DNA from: Myxococcota bacterium
Lineage (GTDB): Bacteria; Myxococcota_C; UBA6777
Reading direction: 5' to 3'
Assembly (NCBI GenBank): GCA_023150835.1
Contig: JAKLKB010000053.1
Span: 1-41,767, forward strand
Length of the DNA stretch: 41,767 nt
The notes under the pieces are model-generated. The model was not told where the DNA came from and made no database searches. It was given only the letters and a program-made list of their open reading frames with translations. Made by a program: the position numbers and the translations under genes. The number at the start of each line of letters is the position of its first letter. The first letter of the stretch is position 1. Below are positions 8,454 to 16,795 of the stretch, piece by piece.

Positions 8454-10661
8454 ATGTTGTACTATTGCGATGACGAATCCCTCCTTTGGTCCGATGCTTT
8501 CGGCATCAGTCGCCTTGCCTCTTCGCGGATCAAAACCCTCCCCCAAGGCAGCGCTCACCCGATGTCCACCCTATCACTCGATCAGCGCGCAACCACCGCG
8601 ATGTTGTACGATGCCGCCCGCGAAGAAGCCTGCTTCTACAGCATCCCTGACCTCGAACGAACGAAACGCCTTACGAACCTCCGCCGATGCCTCGAACTTT
8701 CCTATCCCACCGAACGCACCGCGATCTTTCTTCATCCCCAAGGCAACGCCCTGATCGTCTGGCAAGATGCACCCTACAACGAAGACGGATTGATGGGCCT
8801 TTTGGCCTACAACGACGAAACCGATCAAGAAGCTTTCTATCCGCTCGATTTCTCCGCCATCCCCAGCGCGCCCGACACGACTGTCCCCTTGCACCTCGGC
8901 CCCACCGCCTCCCCGGACCTCTTGCAACAAGCTCCGCTTTGCCCGCCCTTTGCCATCGCCCAAGATGGTCGATTCATCGCCTATTCTCAGCGCGAACACC
9001 TCTTGTTTGGCGGTTTTTGGGCGACGGCTGGCGCTCCCCCCACCTTGCTTTGGAAACTCTCCTTGACCGTCCATCCACGCTCGCACGCACAGATCTTCAC
9101 AAACACCTCAGGAAACCTCTTCGCGCTCTATGACCAAAGCCGTTATCTGCTTCATCTTTTGCACGTCGATCACTACGGCACACACCGATCTCGCCAGCTT
9201 CCTGCACGCGGTCTTCCCGCCTTTTACGAACGCACCTTGGCCTACCAGCGCGATGTCGAAACCATCGTCCGCGTTGACCTCGACACCCAAGAGATCGAAG
9301 AATCCACCCTTCCTGCCGCCCTTGTCGGCGATGGACGTCTGTTTCTGGGCCCCGATCGCCTGTTCTTTTCTCCCCAACACGGCGAATCTCTCTACGAGAT
9401 CGGCCCCCAAAAACTGCGCATACGCCGCCTCCCCGAAACCGACAAACCTCTCCGCGATCTGTTTTTTTCCAAGATCCGCGAATACGAAACCATCGGACGC
9501 AGCGCTAGAATGGTCGTTTCTCTCGATCACTTCCAACGCAAAGAACGCAAAGACGGGCCTGCTGTCGTTTACAACCTCACCGCTTTTGGCGAAAGCGACC
9601 GACTCTTGAGCGCTTTTGCCTTCTATCACTTCCAACACAACGACCTCTCCGCCTTGGCCCAGACTCACGGCGTAATCGTCGAAGAAGGCAGCCAACAATG
9701 CTACGATAGCACCCCACATCCGCGCCTCGACACTCTCGAACAGACCTTCTCGCTCGAAGAACAGCACGAAGTTCTCCGCTTTGCCCAACGCCACGCCTTT
9801 GACCTGATCGCCTTCGCACCTTTTTTACGCGATCTCCATGATGCCCGACACGGCTACACTTCGATCGGCGCACATATCTCCTTACATCCATCGGGACTTC
9901 CGCTTTTCTCTCACCACGATCTTCTCACATGGTTCGATCTCTTTCACCAGATCGCTCTCTCCCAAACCGCCTCCCTATCGGCCTTTGAACGCTTTGCCAC
10001 CTCGCTTCTGCTCTCCTTTGAACAAGCCCTGCCCACCTTCCAAAAGGTCCTCGATCACGCCGAATCCTCCCGCATATCCGCAACCTTTGGACTGCTGCTT
10101 CGCCTCGCCTTCTCCGCATGGCAAGCCGATCTTTCCACGCTTCTGATCGCTCTCCTCCACTCCCGTCACTCCGCTCTTTGCGCCACTTGCTTGTTTGATA
10201 TCGCGGTCATGGCCTTGCGTTGCTCCCGCCTCTTCCCCGAAACCACCCAACCCCTCCACAAAGCTTTCCTCCAATGGCTCGAACACACCACCGATACCGA
10301 CGCCCGATGGAATGTCGAACAAGTCATCCAAGCCCCCGATATCCTCAAAAAACGACTCAAACTCCCCAAAGAACCCAAGCCCACCACAAAACCCCCATCA
10401 CCCAAACCCGCCACAAAAATCCCCTCTTCTAATCCCACCACAAAACCCCCATCGCCCAAACCCGCCACAAAAATCCCCTCTTCTAAGCCCGCCACAAAAA
10501 TCCCCTCTTCTAAGCCCACCACAAAAACCACCTCACCGAACCCCACGACAACAACACAAAAGCCCGCTCATTCGGAAAAAACCACACCCTCCAAACCCAC
10601 CGACAAACCCACCCCGCACAAACCCACCCCAAAGGCCCCTCCCCCTCAAGAAAAAGGTTGA
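8454..10661 (+). CDS. Unrecognised 735-aa protein, possible beta-propeller N-half with Lys/Pro-rich tail
   Basis: I do not recognise the family. The ATG at 8454 is preferred over a TTG at 8337 because the extra N-terminus is low quality and GGAAG sits about nine bases upstream of 8454. Residues 1-360 are rich in short beta-like strands with recurring DGRFIAYS / GNLFALYDQ / GDGRLFLGP segments, the pattern of WD40-like propeller blades that report stored values. Residues 400-640 are helical. The last ~95 residues are a basic tail of KP, TK and SP units with no predicted fold. There is no signal peptide or membrane helix, so it is probably cytoplasmic. It is followed after 73 bases by the acyltransferase gene. 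The propeller idea is inference. Confidence 0.7.
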   Translation: MLYYCDDESLLWSDAFGISRLASSRIKTLPQGSAHPMSTLSLDQRATTAMLYDAAREEACFYSIPDLERTKRLTNLRRCLELSYPTERTAIFLHPQGNALIVWQDAPYNEDGLMGLLAYNDETDQEAFYPLDFSAIPSAPDTTVPLHLGPTASPDLLQQAPLCPPFAIAQDGRFIAYSQREHLLFGGFWATAGAPPTLLWKLSLTVHPRSHAQIFTNTSGNLFALYDQSRYLLHLLHVDHYGTHRSRQLPARGLPAFYERTLAYQRDVETIVRVDLDTQEIEESTLPAALVGDGRLFLGPDRLFFSPQHGESLYEIGPQKLRIRRLPETDKPLRDLFFSKIREYETIGRSARMVVSLDHFQRKERKDGPAVVYNLTAFGESDRLLSAFAFYHFQHNDLSALAQTHGVIVEEGSQQCYDSTPHPRLDTLEQTFSLEEQHEVLRFAQRHAFDLIAFAPFLRDLHDARHGYTSIGAHISLHPSGLPLFSHHDLLTWFDLFHQIALSQTASLSAFERFATSLLLSFEQALPTFQKVLDHAESSRISATFGLLLRLAFSAWQADLSTLLIALLHSRHSALCATCLFDIAVMALRCSRLFPETTQPLHKAFLQWLEHTTDTDARWNVEQVIQAPDILKKRLKLPKEPKPTTKPPSPKPATKIPSSNPTTKPPSPKPATKIPSSKPATKIPSSKPTTKTTSPNPTTTTQKPAHSEKTTPSKPTDKPTPHKPTPKAPPPQEKG
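10379..10560 (+). repeat. Interleaved coding repeats in a Lys/Pro/Thr tail
   Basis: Two alternating units encoding KPTTKPPSP and KPATKIPSS recur about seven times at the 3' end of the 735-aa gene. Sequence identity between units is high, and the array is in frame. Confidence 0.8.
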
Positions 10662-10721
10662 TCCACGCCCAACGCAGCGCTATCGTCCTTGCGGCGTTGC
10701 TTGTAGCACCTCAACACAAAG

Positions 10722-10727
10722 AAAGGG
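10722..10727 (+). promoter_or_regulatory. Ribosome binding site deciding a TTG start
   Basis: AAAGGG, seven bases before TTG at 10735. No comparable site precedes the ATG at 10756, so the acyltransferase probably starts with TTG. Confidence 0.55.
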
Positions 10728-10734
10728 TACGCCG

Positions 10735-11316
10735 TTGCGCAAGTGGTTCGGCAAGATGTTACTCAAACTCGTGGGATGGAAGGCCGAAGGCACTCTCCCC
10801 GGTAAAAAGGTGATCCTGATCACCGCTCCTCATACAACCAACTGGGACTTTTTCTATATGATCCTGATGGCGATGTATTTTGATATCCAGATCTCTTGGA
10901 TGGGAAAACACACGCTGTTTCGCTTCCCTTACGGCTGGTTTATGCGCTGGATGGGGGGGATTCCCATCGACCGCCGCGCCAACCACAACATCGTCACCGC
11001 GACCGCCGAACAATTCAAAAAAACCGACGCTCTGATCCTCGGCATCCCCGCCGAAGGCACCCGAAAATATGTCGATTATTGGAAATCTGGCTTTTACTTC
11101 ATCGCCAAAGAAGCCCATGTCCCGATCGTCCTTGGATTCCTCGATTACGAAAAAAAGATCGGTGGCTTCGGCCCTTCTCTCATCCCCTCGGATGATCTTC
11201 GCGCTGACATGGACAAGATCCGCGCCTTTTACAAAGATATCAAAGGCAAATATCCCGAAAAGTTCGGACGCATCCGCCTCCGCGCCGAAGATGAAACCGA
11301 AACCAAATCTCAATAA
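10735..11316 (+). CDS. Lysophospholipid acyltransferase-family protein (PlsC-like)
   Basis: 193 aa from the TTG at 10735. This is the PlsC/LPLAT fold. Motif I HTTNWD (His33 and Asp38, the HX4D catalytic pair), motif II region GGIPIDRR, and motif III EGTR (107-110) are all present in the usual order and spacing. It transfers an acyl chain from acyl-ACP or acyl-CoA to a lysophospholipid or similar acceptor at the inner face of the cytoplasmic membrane. The short form with EGTR and no long N-terminal helix is the small bacterial subgroup, whose acceptor need not be 1-acylglycerol-3-phosphate. It ends nine bases from the convergent lipoprotein gene. Family assignment is firm, substrate unknown. 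Confidence 0.85.
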   Translation: MRKWFGKMLLKLVGWKAEGTLPGKKVILITAPHTTNWDFFYMILMAMYFDIQISWMGKHTLFRFPYGWFMRWMGGIPIDRRANHNIVTATAEQFKKTDALILGIPAEGTRKYVDYWKSGFYFIAKEAHVPIVLGFLDYEKKIGGFGPSLIPSDDLRADMDKIRAFYKDIKGKYPEKFGRIRLRAEDETETKSQ

Positions 11317-11325
11317 AATCCGATT

Positions 11326-12549
11326 CTAAGGAACGACAACATTATCTTGCGAAGCCTTGTTCCCGCTTCCCCCGCAAACATGCCCATAATCCGCCTCGGA
11401 CGAGCTATAACGCCCACCCCCGACCGTCGACCAACTCTTCATCGCTTTGTTGTCCCTGCCTCCTAAGATCACAGCAAAAGCGCCGTACGTCTGATTGGCT
11501 TCACCCCCGCAAACCGTCGAAAGAGCCGCGCTGGTCAGATTGTTTTCTCCGCCCAAGATGGTGGAGCGGTCCCCGACACTCTTGTTGCTTCGGCCTCCGC
11601 TCACATGGCTCATCGCCCCTCCGGCTTGATTTTGCCACCCGCCCCCGATATGGCTGCTCGGGCCTGACGCGATGTTCTCCGAACCACCCGAGACCGAAGC
11701 ATAATCCCCGTTGGCGATGTTGCTGCTGCCTCCGCTTACATGCCCGTAGTCTTTCGTCACTTTGTTTCGCTCCCCGCCGCTGATCTGCCCGTGCAGCCCG
11801 GGCGCCTCGATGGCATTTTTGAAACCACCGCTAATGTTTGCGTAATTTGCACGCGCTTCGTTGTACCTCCCTCCGCTTACACTCGAAGAACTACCGAGCG
11901 CCTTGTTCTCCGCTCCACCGCTCACATGCGCAACCGCCCCCTGTACAACGTTTTCTGTCCCGCCGCTCACACTTGCTGCCTCACCTTCGATCAGATGGAA
12001 GCTACCCCCTGACGCGCTCGCGTACGGCCCGACCAAACGACTGCCTTTTCCAGCCAACAAACCTCCATAACTCTCGTAACTCTGGCCGTCCCCAACCACC
12101 ACATTGTGCGATCCTTGCCCACCCACAGGCACAGGAACCCCATTTTTTTGAACGACTTCATTGTACCCAACAATCAGGTTTCCAAGACCATTTAATTCAG
12201 AAGATTTCCCTGTGCCGTTGACGATCTGTAGACTGGCTCCAGACAACGTCACCAGCTTCTTCTTTTCATCAACGCGCAAGTGTTGAAGAAAAGAGCGCAA
12301 CACCGCGATCTCTTGCTCTTTTAACCCATCCGATGGAGGTGTCGGACGATTGAACAAGCAGCGATACAACGCAGCATTTTCGCAATATCCCTTGCCTTCG
12401 GCATCTTTGACGCAAGCATGGCCGCGCACACAGTCCGAATCCGCAGCGCAGCGCGCACAAGGCGGCGGCTCCTCCACTCCACAGCCCCCCACGACACGAA
12501 TGAGGCCCAACACCAAAACCCACCACAGCACACCACGCTCCCACCGCAT
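11326..12549 (-). CDS. Lipoprotein with YadA-head-like repeat array
   Basis: 407 aa. The ATG at 12549 has AAAGGAG nine bases upstream and gives a short signal peptide (MRWERG, hydrophobic run, lipobox VGGC, Cys23). A Cys-rich segment (CARCAADSDCVRGHACV) follows, then about 50 residues of mixed sequence. From about residue 140 to the end there are some 15-17 units of roughly 14 residues with the pattern SVSGGxxNxAxG. YadA-type trimeric autotransporter heads use a 14-residue unit of similar spacing (SVAIG..S.A.G) that forms a left-handed beta-roll, so a beta-solenoid is likely. There is no C-terminal translocator, and the lipid anchor replaces it. Surface adhesion or matrix function is inference. 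Confidence 0.75.
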   Translation of the reverse strand: MRWERGVLWWVLVLGLIRVVGGCGVEEPPPCARCAADSDCVRGHACVKDAEGKGYCENAALYRCLFNRPTPPSDGLKEQEIAVLRSFLQHLRVDEKKKLVTLSGASLQIVNGTGKSSELNGLGNLIVGYNEVVQKNGVPVPVGGQGSHNVVVGDGQSYESYGGLLAGKGSRLVGPYASASGGSFHLIEGEAASVSGGTENVVQGAVAHVSGGAENKALGSSSSVSGGRYNEARANYANISGGFKNAIEAPGLHGQISGGERNKVTKDYGHVSGGSSNIANGDYASVSGGSENIASGPSSHIGGGWQNQAGGAMSHVSGGRSNKSVGDRSTILGGENNLTSAALSTVCGGEANQTYGAFAVILGGRDNKAMKSWSTVGGGRYSSSEADYGHVCGGSGNKASQDNVVVP

Positions 12550-12636
12550 CCTTCCAAACTCCTTTGATGGCCTCGGCTCTCTCGCTTCGTTTGACCTCAC
12601 CAACCCGATCTCCGTATCCTCTGCGCCGCCCCTATC

Positions 12637-12785
12637 AGATGGGACTTACGCAGTTGCCAAAAAAAGCCGTGTTCGCGAACGCCCGAGCGACAGAGTCGTT
12701 GTTTTGAAAGACCTGTGATCTGTTCGCCAAATACGGGGTCAAGGGAGCCGCGCTCTATGGCGGGGCGTGGGGTGGAACCCCACTT
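12637..12785 (-). repeat. Hairpin-rich intergenic module, copy 2 (reversed)
   Basis: On the minus strand it reads GGGGTTCCACCCC, then CCCTTGACCCCGTATTTGGCG, then the T-run tail, matching copies at 7839 and 30438. Its right end (12739-12785) lies inside the reading frame of the next gene and supplies that gene's last residues and stop codon. Confidence 0.7.
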
Positions 12786-14049
12786 GACTCGATATCGACG
12801 GAGTGTTCGCTTTCGTCAGGGAAACGGTGTCCTTTTGGGCGATAGCCGCGATCCCCAAACCAAGCGCAACCGCAGCGATCCCTCCCGAAACAACATACAG
12901 CGCACGACCGATATCTCTTGCCTGCAAGGCTTGTTCATAAGAGGCCCGCCATGTGGTCTCTTTGTAAGCGCTCTGCTTGGCGTCCTGCAACGTCGCCTGA
13001 CTCATCCCCCCCAGCAGGACTCCCCCCGCCAACGCCACAACAGCCACCCCCACCGTCACCCCCGAAGCCACCCACAGACCGCGTTTTAGACCACTCGCTT
13101 CTTGTGGAACCGTAGGCCGCTGTACCACCGAACGGATCGGCCTTTTGGCAGGAAGCCGCACAGCCACAGCACGCCGAAAAAGCTCTGACCAATCGCTCTG
13201 TCGGCGCTCTTGGCTTTCCGACAAAGACAGCCGTATCCATCTCTGCACCGCCGATCCGTCAGCAGCTTTCAGATGAACACGATAACATCCCGCAGGAAGC
13301 CACAATCGATCTTTCTTGACAAAAGACTCTTTTCGGACAAAAGCATAACCACAAGTCTGTAAATCGGCGAGCGGTGTTTTTTTGGATCGACACTGCCACA
13401 ACGCAGCGGGATAACGGGCCGCGCATCGAACTGTGGCTCCTTCGATCCGCACGTCCGCCCTTTCGATACGCACATCCGCCCTTTCGATACGCACATCCGC
13501 CCTTTCGATACGCACATCCGCCCTTTCGATACGCACATCCGCTCCCCTCGACGACGCCGCTTTTGTGGATCGCAACAACGGCCAAGGCAGATCACGGCTT
13601 GCATCCCGCAGCCGCTGGACTTCGGTGATGATCTGCTCTGATTCGAGGGCCGAACGGGCTTTGGGATCACGGCGGCGCAAAAAAGAGTCGTAAGCGAGAT
13701 AACTTGCGATCGCTTGTTGGCGCAACAGCAGCGCAGAAGAAGGGCATACCTTGCTCTGTGCTGCTTGGAAGGCCGCAAGCGCCTGAACTTTTGCAAGATT
13801 TTTGAGCTGATAGGGATCGTTGGTCGCCCGATACAACGCGCAAAAACAACGCTGCGCTCGCTGCCATCGCCCTTTTTGCTTGTGCTCCACACAAGCCGCA
13901 AAGCTGACAGCAGGCTGCGATGTCTGTGCCGAAGCAGCGCTCCAAACCCCGCTGCTTCGGCCTCCACAAAAAGCCACCAGCCCAAAAACGGCCCACCCCA
14001 CCCCACCCCGGCCCAACCTCCGAAAAAACCACAAAAACAGCGACCACAC
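12739..14049 (-). CDS. PEGA-like exported membrane protein with two C-terminal helices
   Basis: 436 aa from GTG 14049, chosen because AAGGAG lies six bases upstream; the longer TTG start at 14103 would overlap the previous gene. A signal sequence (WSLFLWFF..AVFGLVAFCGG) is followed by a helical, Cys-containing region (CVEHKQKGRWQRAQRCFCAL) like a short TPR, the five-copy ADVRIER array, a beta-rich segment with LPAGCYRVHL like a PEGA domain, then two hydrophobic helices (GLWVASGVTVGVAVVALAGG and YVVSGGIAAVALGLGIAAIA). The layout is common in Myxococcota genes beside Ser/Thr kinases. It is last in a four-gene operon. The final ~15 residues are encoded by the inserted repeat module, so the ancestral C-terminus is probably lost. 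Confidence 0.7.
   Translation of the reverse strand: MWSLFLWFFRRLGRGGVGWAVFGLVAFCGGRSSGVWSAASAQTSQPAVSFAACVEHKQKGRWQRAQRCFCALYRATNDPYQLKNLAKVQALAAFQAAQSKVCPSSALLLRQQAIASYLAYDSFLRRRDPKARSALESEQIITEVQRLRDASRDLPWPLLRSTKAASSRGADVRIERADVRIERADVRIERADVRIERADVRIEGATVRCAARYPAALWQCRSKKTPLADLQTCGYAFVRKESFVKKDRLWLPAGCYRVHLKAADGSAVQRWIRLSLSESQERRQSDWSELFRRAVAVRLPAKRPIRSVVQRPTVPQEASGLKRGLWVASGVTVGVAVVALAGGVLLGGMSQATLQDAKQSAYKETTWRASYEQALQARDIGRALYVVSGGIAAVALGLGIAAIAQKDTVSLTKANTPSISSQVGFHPTPRHRARLP
13441..13545 (-). repeat. 21-bp coding tandem repeat, 5 copies
   Basis: Five 21-bp units encoding the charged heptapeptide ADVRIER. Units are almost identical; only the outer ones carry a substitution. It sits between the helical and beta-rich parts of the PEGA-like protein. 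Confidence 0.95.
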
Positions 14050-14055
14050 GCACAG

Positions 14056-14061
14056 CTCCTT
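14056..14061 (-). promoter_or_regulatory. Ribosome binding site deciding a GTG start
   Basis: AAGGAG on the minus strand, six bases before GTG 14049 and overlapping the region just before the upstream gene's stop at 14067. It argues for translation restart within the operon rather than the overlapping TTG at 14103. Confidence 0.6.
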
Positions 14062-14066
14062 GGGTA

Positions 14067-15503
14067 TTACGGCCTTTTCTTTTGCAACGCCGACGCAAGA
14101 CAATAACTTGGGCCGCTCACCATCTCCTCATGCTTCTGCAAGGGACGCAGCCGCAACACGCTTGTACCAAGAGAAACACTCAAGGTACAGATCTCATAAG
14201 CCATCTTGGCTGTGCGATGAACCACCACCACTTCGATCAAGGGCCGATCATTGGGGATCTTGATCTGTGCGGAACCCACCGAAACTCCTGCGGGTACTCC
14301 GAGATCATGCGTACTCAGATAACCGACAGGCTGGATCTCTACCGTCCAAAAAGCCGCAGCATCGGCCTTTGCGTTAGGCGACGTGCGTTTCTTTCGTTTG
14401 TGTTTTTTCCAACGCGACCGATACTTCGGTGCTTTGAAAGAAACAGATCGAGGCGAGGACAAGTCTCGGACGAGACGAGGCTTGGAAGAAATATTGCGTG
14501 TAGAAGCAGGCTGCGGATCTGCCGAAGTGTTGCGTACAGAAGTAGGCTGCGGATCTGCCGAAGTGTTGCGGGCTGGGGCAGGTTGCGGATCTGCCGAAGT
14601 GTTGCGTGCAGGGGTGGGTTGCGGATGAGGAGAAGTGTTGCGTGCAGGGGTGGGTTGCGGATGAGGAGAAGTGCTGCGTGTGGAAGTAGGCGGTAGATCA
14701 GCGGAAGCTGAAATAGGGGAAGGAGACGAGCGGGAGTCGTGTGTGTGGAGAGAAGATGCCACCCGAGGAGGCGAGGAAGAGCGATACCACCCCACGCCCA
14801 CGGAAAGCAAAAGCAACGCGACGAAAGCAACGATCTGTAGGCGTGGTTTCGGCTCAAAGATGCGTTCGTTGCGCAAGGAAGAGACCAAAGCAGGCAGTTG
14901 GTTGATCTTCACAAACAAGATCAGCGGATGGTCGCCAACAGCGGGCGACTTGGAAGGTTCAAAGAATTCAACTTGTGCAACCGCCCCCAACGGACTTTCG
15001 AGGATCTTCTTGACCTTTTGCAACGAGACCGCAGGCAAGAGAAAAACTCCGGGTCTTCCGCTGCCTTGGTCGGTTTGGCAACGCTCCAAAAAAGCACGTA
15101 GTTTTTGGGGGAGAAAGTCAACCTCTTGGATGTGCGCGTGCTCTCCGTGCGGAGAGAGAGCCGCTGAAGCCCATAGCTGCTCGGTATTCAGCCAACGCGC
15201 ACGAAAGGGCTTTTTGGCGTGTGCCATCGCAAGGAAGGTCGCAAGATTGGCGGAAGCCCCGTTCCATCGGCGCGGATCGTCCACCCGTACAGATTGTGAA
15301 CTGCACGGATGCGCGATCCAACAAAGAGGCCCCGGCCAATGTTCGTGCGGAAACAACAACGCCCACGAATTGAGCGCATTGTCGACCGCAAAGCGATCGT
15401 GAGGAAGAGCTTCCGATACATCTTGTTCCCCGATGAAGACCTCGGCACATCCGAGGGATTCGCCGTCGCGTTGAGGTGAGACTACGGGGAAGAAGATCTG
15501 CAT
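14067..15503 (-). CDS. Single-pass membrane protein with Lon-S16-like N-terminal domain
   Basis: 478 aa. Residues 60-170 resemble the Lon/S16 proteolytic domain: GASANLATFLAMAHAKKPFR fits the strand-helix around the catalytic Ser of Lon (GPSAG), TEQLWASAALSPHG fits the 'tG.l...G' strand, and LPQKLRAFLE fits the Lys helix. Ser84 and Lys134 would be the dyad, but the flanking Gly is replaced by Asn, so activity is doubtful. A transmembrane helix (LQIVAFVALLLLSVGVGWY, about 224-242) follows, then a Ser/Pro/Thr linker with five 12-residue repeats, a Lys/Arg-rich patch (RSRWKKHKRKKR) and a beta-rich C-terminal domain. The N-terminus is probably cytoplasmic and the C-terminus periplasmic. It starts five bases after the upstream stop, so co-translation is likely. 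Protease similarity is by eye. Confidence 0.65.
   Translation of the reverse strand: MQIFFPVVSPQRDGESLGCAEVFIGEQDVSEALPHDRFAVDNALNSWALLFPHEHWPGPLCWIAHPCSSQSVRVDDPRRWNGASANLATFLAMAHAKKPFRARWLNTEQLWASAALSPHGEHAHIQEVDFLPQKLRAFLERCQTDQGSGRPGVFLLPAVSLQKVKKILESPLGAVAQVEFFEPSKSPAVGDHPLILFVKINQLPALVSSLRNERIFEPKPRLQIVAFVALLLLSVGVGWYRSSSPPRVASSLHTHDSRSSPSPISASADLPPTSTRSTSPHPQPTPARNTSPHPQPTPARNTSADPQPAPARNTSADPQPTSVRNTSADPQPASTRNISSKPRLVRDLSSPRSVSFKAPKYRSRWKKHKRKKRTSPNAKADAAAFWTVEIQPVGYLSTHDLGVPAGVSVGSAQIKIPNDRPLIEVVVVHRTAKMAYEICTLSVSLGTSVLRLRPLQKHEEMVSGPSYCLASALQKKRP
14509..14688 (-). repeat. 36-bp coding tandem repeat, 5 copies
   Basis: Units at 14509, 14545, 14581, 14617 and 14653, encoding variants of RNTSADPQPAPA in the periplasmic linker of the S16-like protein. 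Two copies carry SPHPQP in place of SADPQP. Confidence 0.9.
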
Positions 15504-15508
15504 CCGCT

Positions 15509-16042
15509 TTAACCGGGGTAGACGACAAATTGAAAAGGCGAGGCAGCAGGATCAAAACCAAGTTCTTCTTGGGTCAAAAACAGATCGAACCCTTTTCGCT
15601 CGCCAGCAAGTTTGGTTAAGCAAGCGTATTCTTGGTTTTCATGAAGAAAAATAGCCAGCCACCAACCTTGTTCGTGGAAGGTGTCGGATTGCCACGAAAC
15701 CCGCAAAGATCCGATGGGATCGTCGTCTTCGCGGATCAGTCGCATCGAAAGTTGCACACAACCCAACCCACGCCGTCGAAAATCAAAGGTGTGCTGTGTT
15801 TCTTCAAACGCAGCATGGGCGAATTGAAGCTGCCACTGTTGAACCCAGTTCGGGAACACCGCAAACTCACGAAAAGCCTGTGCTTTGAGGCGAGCGATCT
15901 CTAGCGTAAACCGACGTTCCGCCTCAGGTCGCAACAAGCCCAGATTTCGGGCCTGTTCAAACACCGCGATGGCGGCTTCTTGGGCTTCTGCCGGAGATAT
16001 CTTCTCTTCCGAGTCCTTTTTGTCGCGCTCACGAAATCTCAT
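15509..16042 (-). CDS. Hypothetical 177-aa protein of the HTH/S16-like operon
   Basis: I do not recognise this family. The ATG at 16042 (or GTG 16045) is chosen because AGGAGGAG lies 10-12 bases upstream, inside the end of the HTH gene, with a 14-base overlap; a longer start at 16072 would remove that site. The first ~60 residues are helical and charged (RERDKKDSEEKISPAEAQEA). The C-terminal ~100 are beta-rich with several aromatic residues (FPNWVQQWQLQF, WQSDTFHEQGWWLAIFLH), like a ligand-binding or FHA-sized beta-sandwich. No signal peptide or membrane helix, so it is cytoplasmic. Gene order suggests it works with the membrane proteins encoded downstream. Confidence 0.7.
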   Translation of the reverse strand: MRFRERDKKDSEEKISPAEAQEAAIAVFEQARNLGLLRPEAERRFTLEIARLKAQAFREFAVFPNWVQQWQLQFAHAAFEETQHTFDFRRRGLGCVQLSMRLIREDDDPIGSLRVSWQSDTFHEQGWWLAIFLHENQEYACLTKLAGERKGFDLFLTQEELGFDPAASPFQFVVYPG

Positions 16043-16427
16043 CACCAGCGCGCTCCTCCTGTTCGTGTTCATCCACCGGCGTCAGTACAAAACGCATACG
16101 AAACCCCAAGATGTAGCAATAGGTCGCCATCAACTTGCGGTTGCAAGGGATCCCATTCTCCAAGCGCCAGAGAAAAGTTGTACTGAACGCCTCTTGGATC
16201 TCATGGGGCCGATCAGCCAATTCCATCAAAAAGTGGCTGAGTTCCGAAAGCTCACGGTGCGTCCAACCGACATCAGGGCGTTGGGACCAACAAACCATGC
16301 CTTCGCGTTCAACCAAAGAGCGGATCCGAGGATGTAGATCTCGCAGATTGTGACGGACCTCCGCCAACAACCGCCCAAGCAATACGTACGGGTCCACGCG
16401 CTTACCTCTCTCTATACCACGCGCCAT
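16029..16427 (-). CDS. Putative Xre-like HTH regulator
   Basis: 132 aa from the ATG at 16427 (AAGG just upstream). The segment STTFLWRLENGIPCNRKLMA resembles the recognition helix and following turn of Cro/C1-type HTH domains (S..TISRIENG....). The preceding helix-rich stretch (THRELSELSHFLMELADRPH) would be helices 1-2. It is the first gene of a four-gene minus-strand operon, and the next start codon overlaps its end by 14 bases. It could regulate the operon or act as an adaptor. The N-terminal 60 residues (VLLGRLLAEVRHNLRDLHPR) look helical and unassigned. Confidence 0.6.
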   Translation of the reverse strand: MARGIERGKRVDPYVLLGRLLAEVRHNLRDLHPRIRSLVEREGMVCWSQRPDVGWTHRELSELSHFLMELADRPHEIQEAFSTTFLWRLENGIPCNRKLMATYCYILGFRMRFVLTPVDEHEQEERAGDEIS

Positions 16428-16795
16428 CCTTGGCGCTGTTTCACTTTCTGAAAAACACCTCAGCCTATTTACCGCTGCGCTGCGATCGGTTCGTTGTTTC
16501 CGCGATATCGAAGATTCCTCTCGCGCCCCAAAAAAACCACCACACACAACAAAGGACGATCAACCCACAAACAACAACAAAGCAAACCATCTGCCCAACG
16601 CGCTGTCAAGGCGACCCCACGCCCCCCAGAACCTAACGAACGACCAGCGCTTCTCGCAAGTCGCTTGGTGAAACTCCCTTCGGTCGTTTTGCGCCGTTAT
16701 TTGCTTTTGTCAAGGCATCCCGCCCTGCCCAAACGCGACCTCTTCGGCCTACTCGACGGGCGCTCTCCATAAAATACATGGATTTGCAAACCGCA
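16428..16795. other. 368-bp intergenic region upstream of the HTH operon
   Basis: No gene seen. On the minus strand a TTGACA (complement of 16604-16609) is followed after 17 bases by TTTGCT, a possible but weak promoter about 140 bases before the HTH start. A second TTGACA (complement of 16709-16714) has no good -10. The plus strand is A/C-rich and unstructured. Confidence 0.35.
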
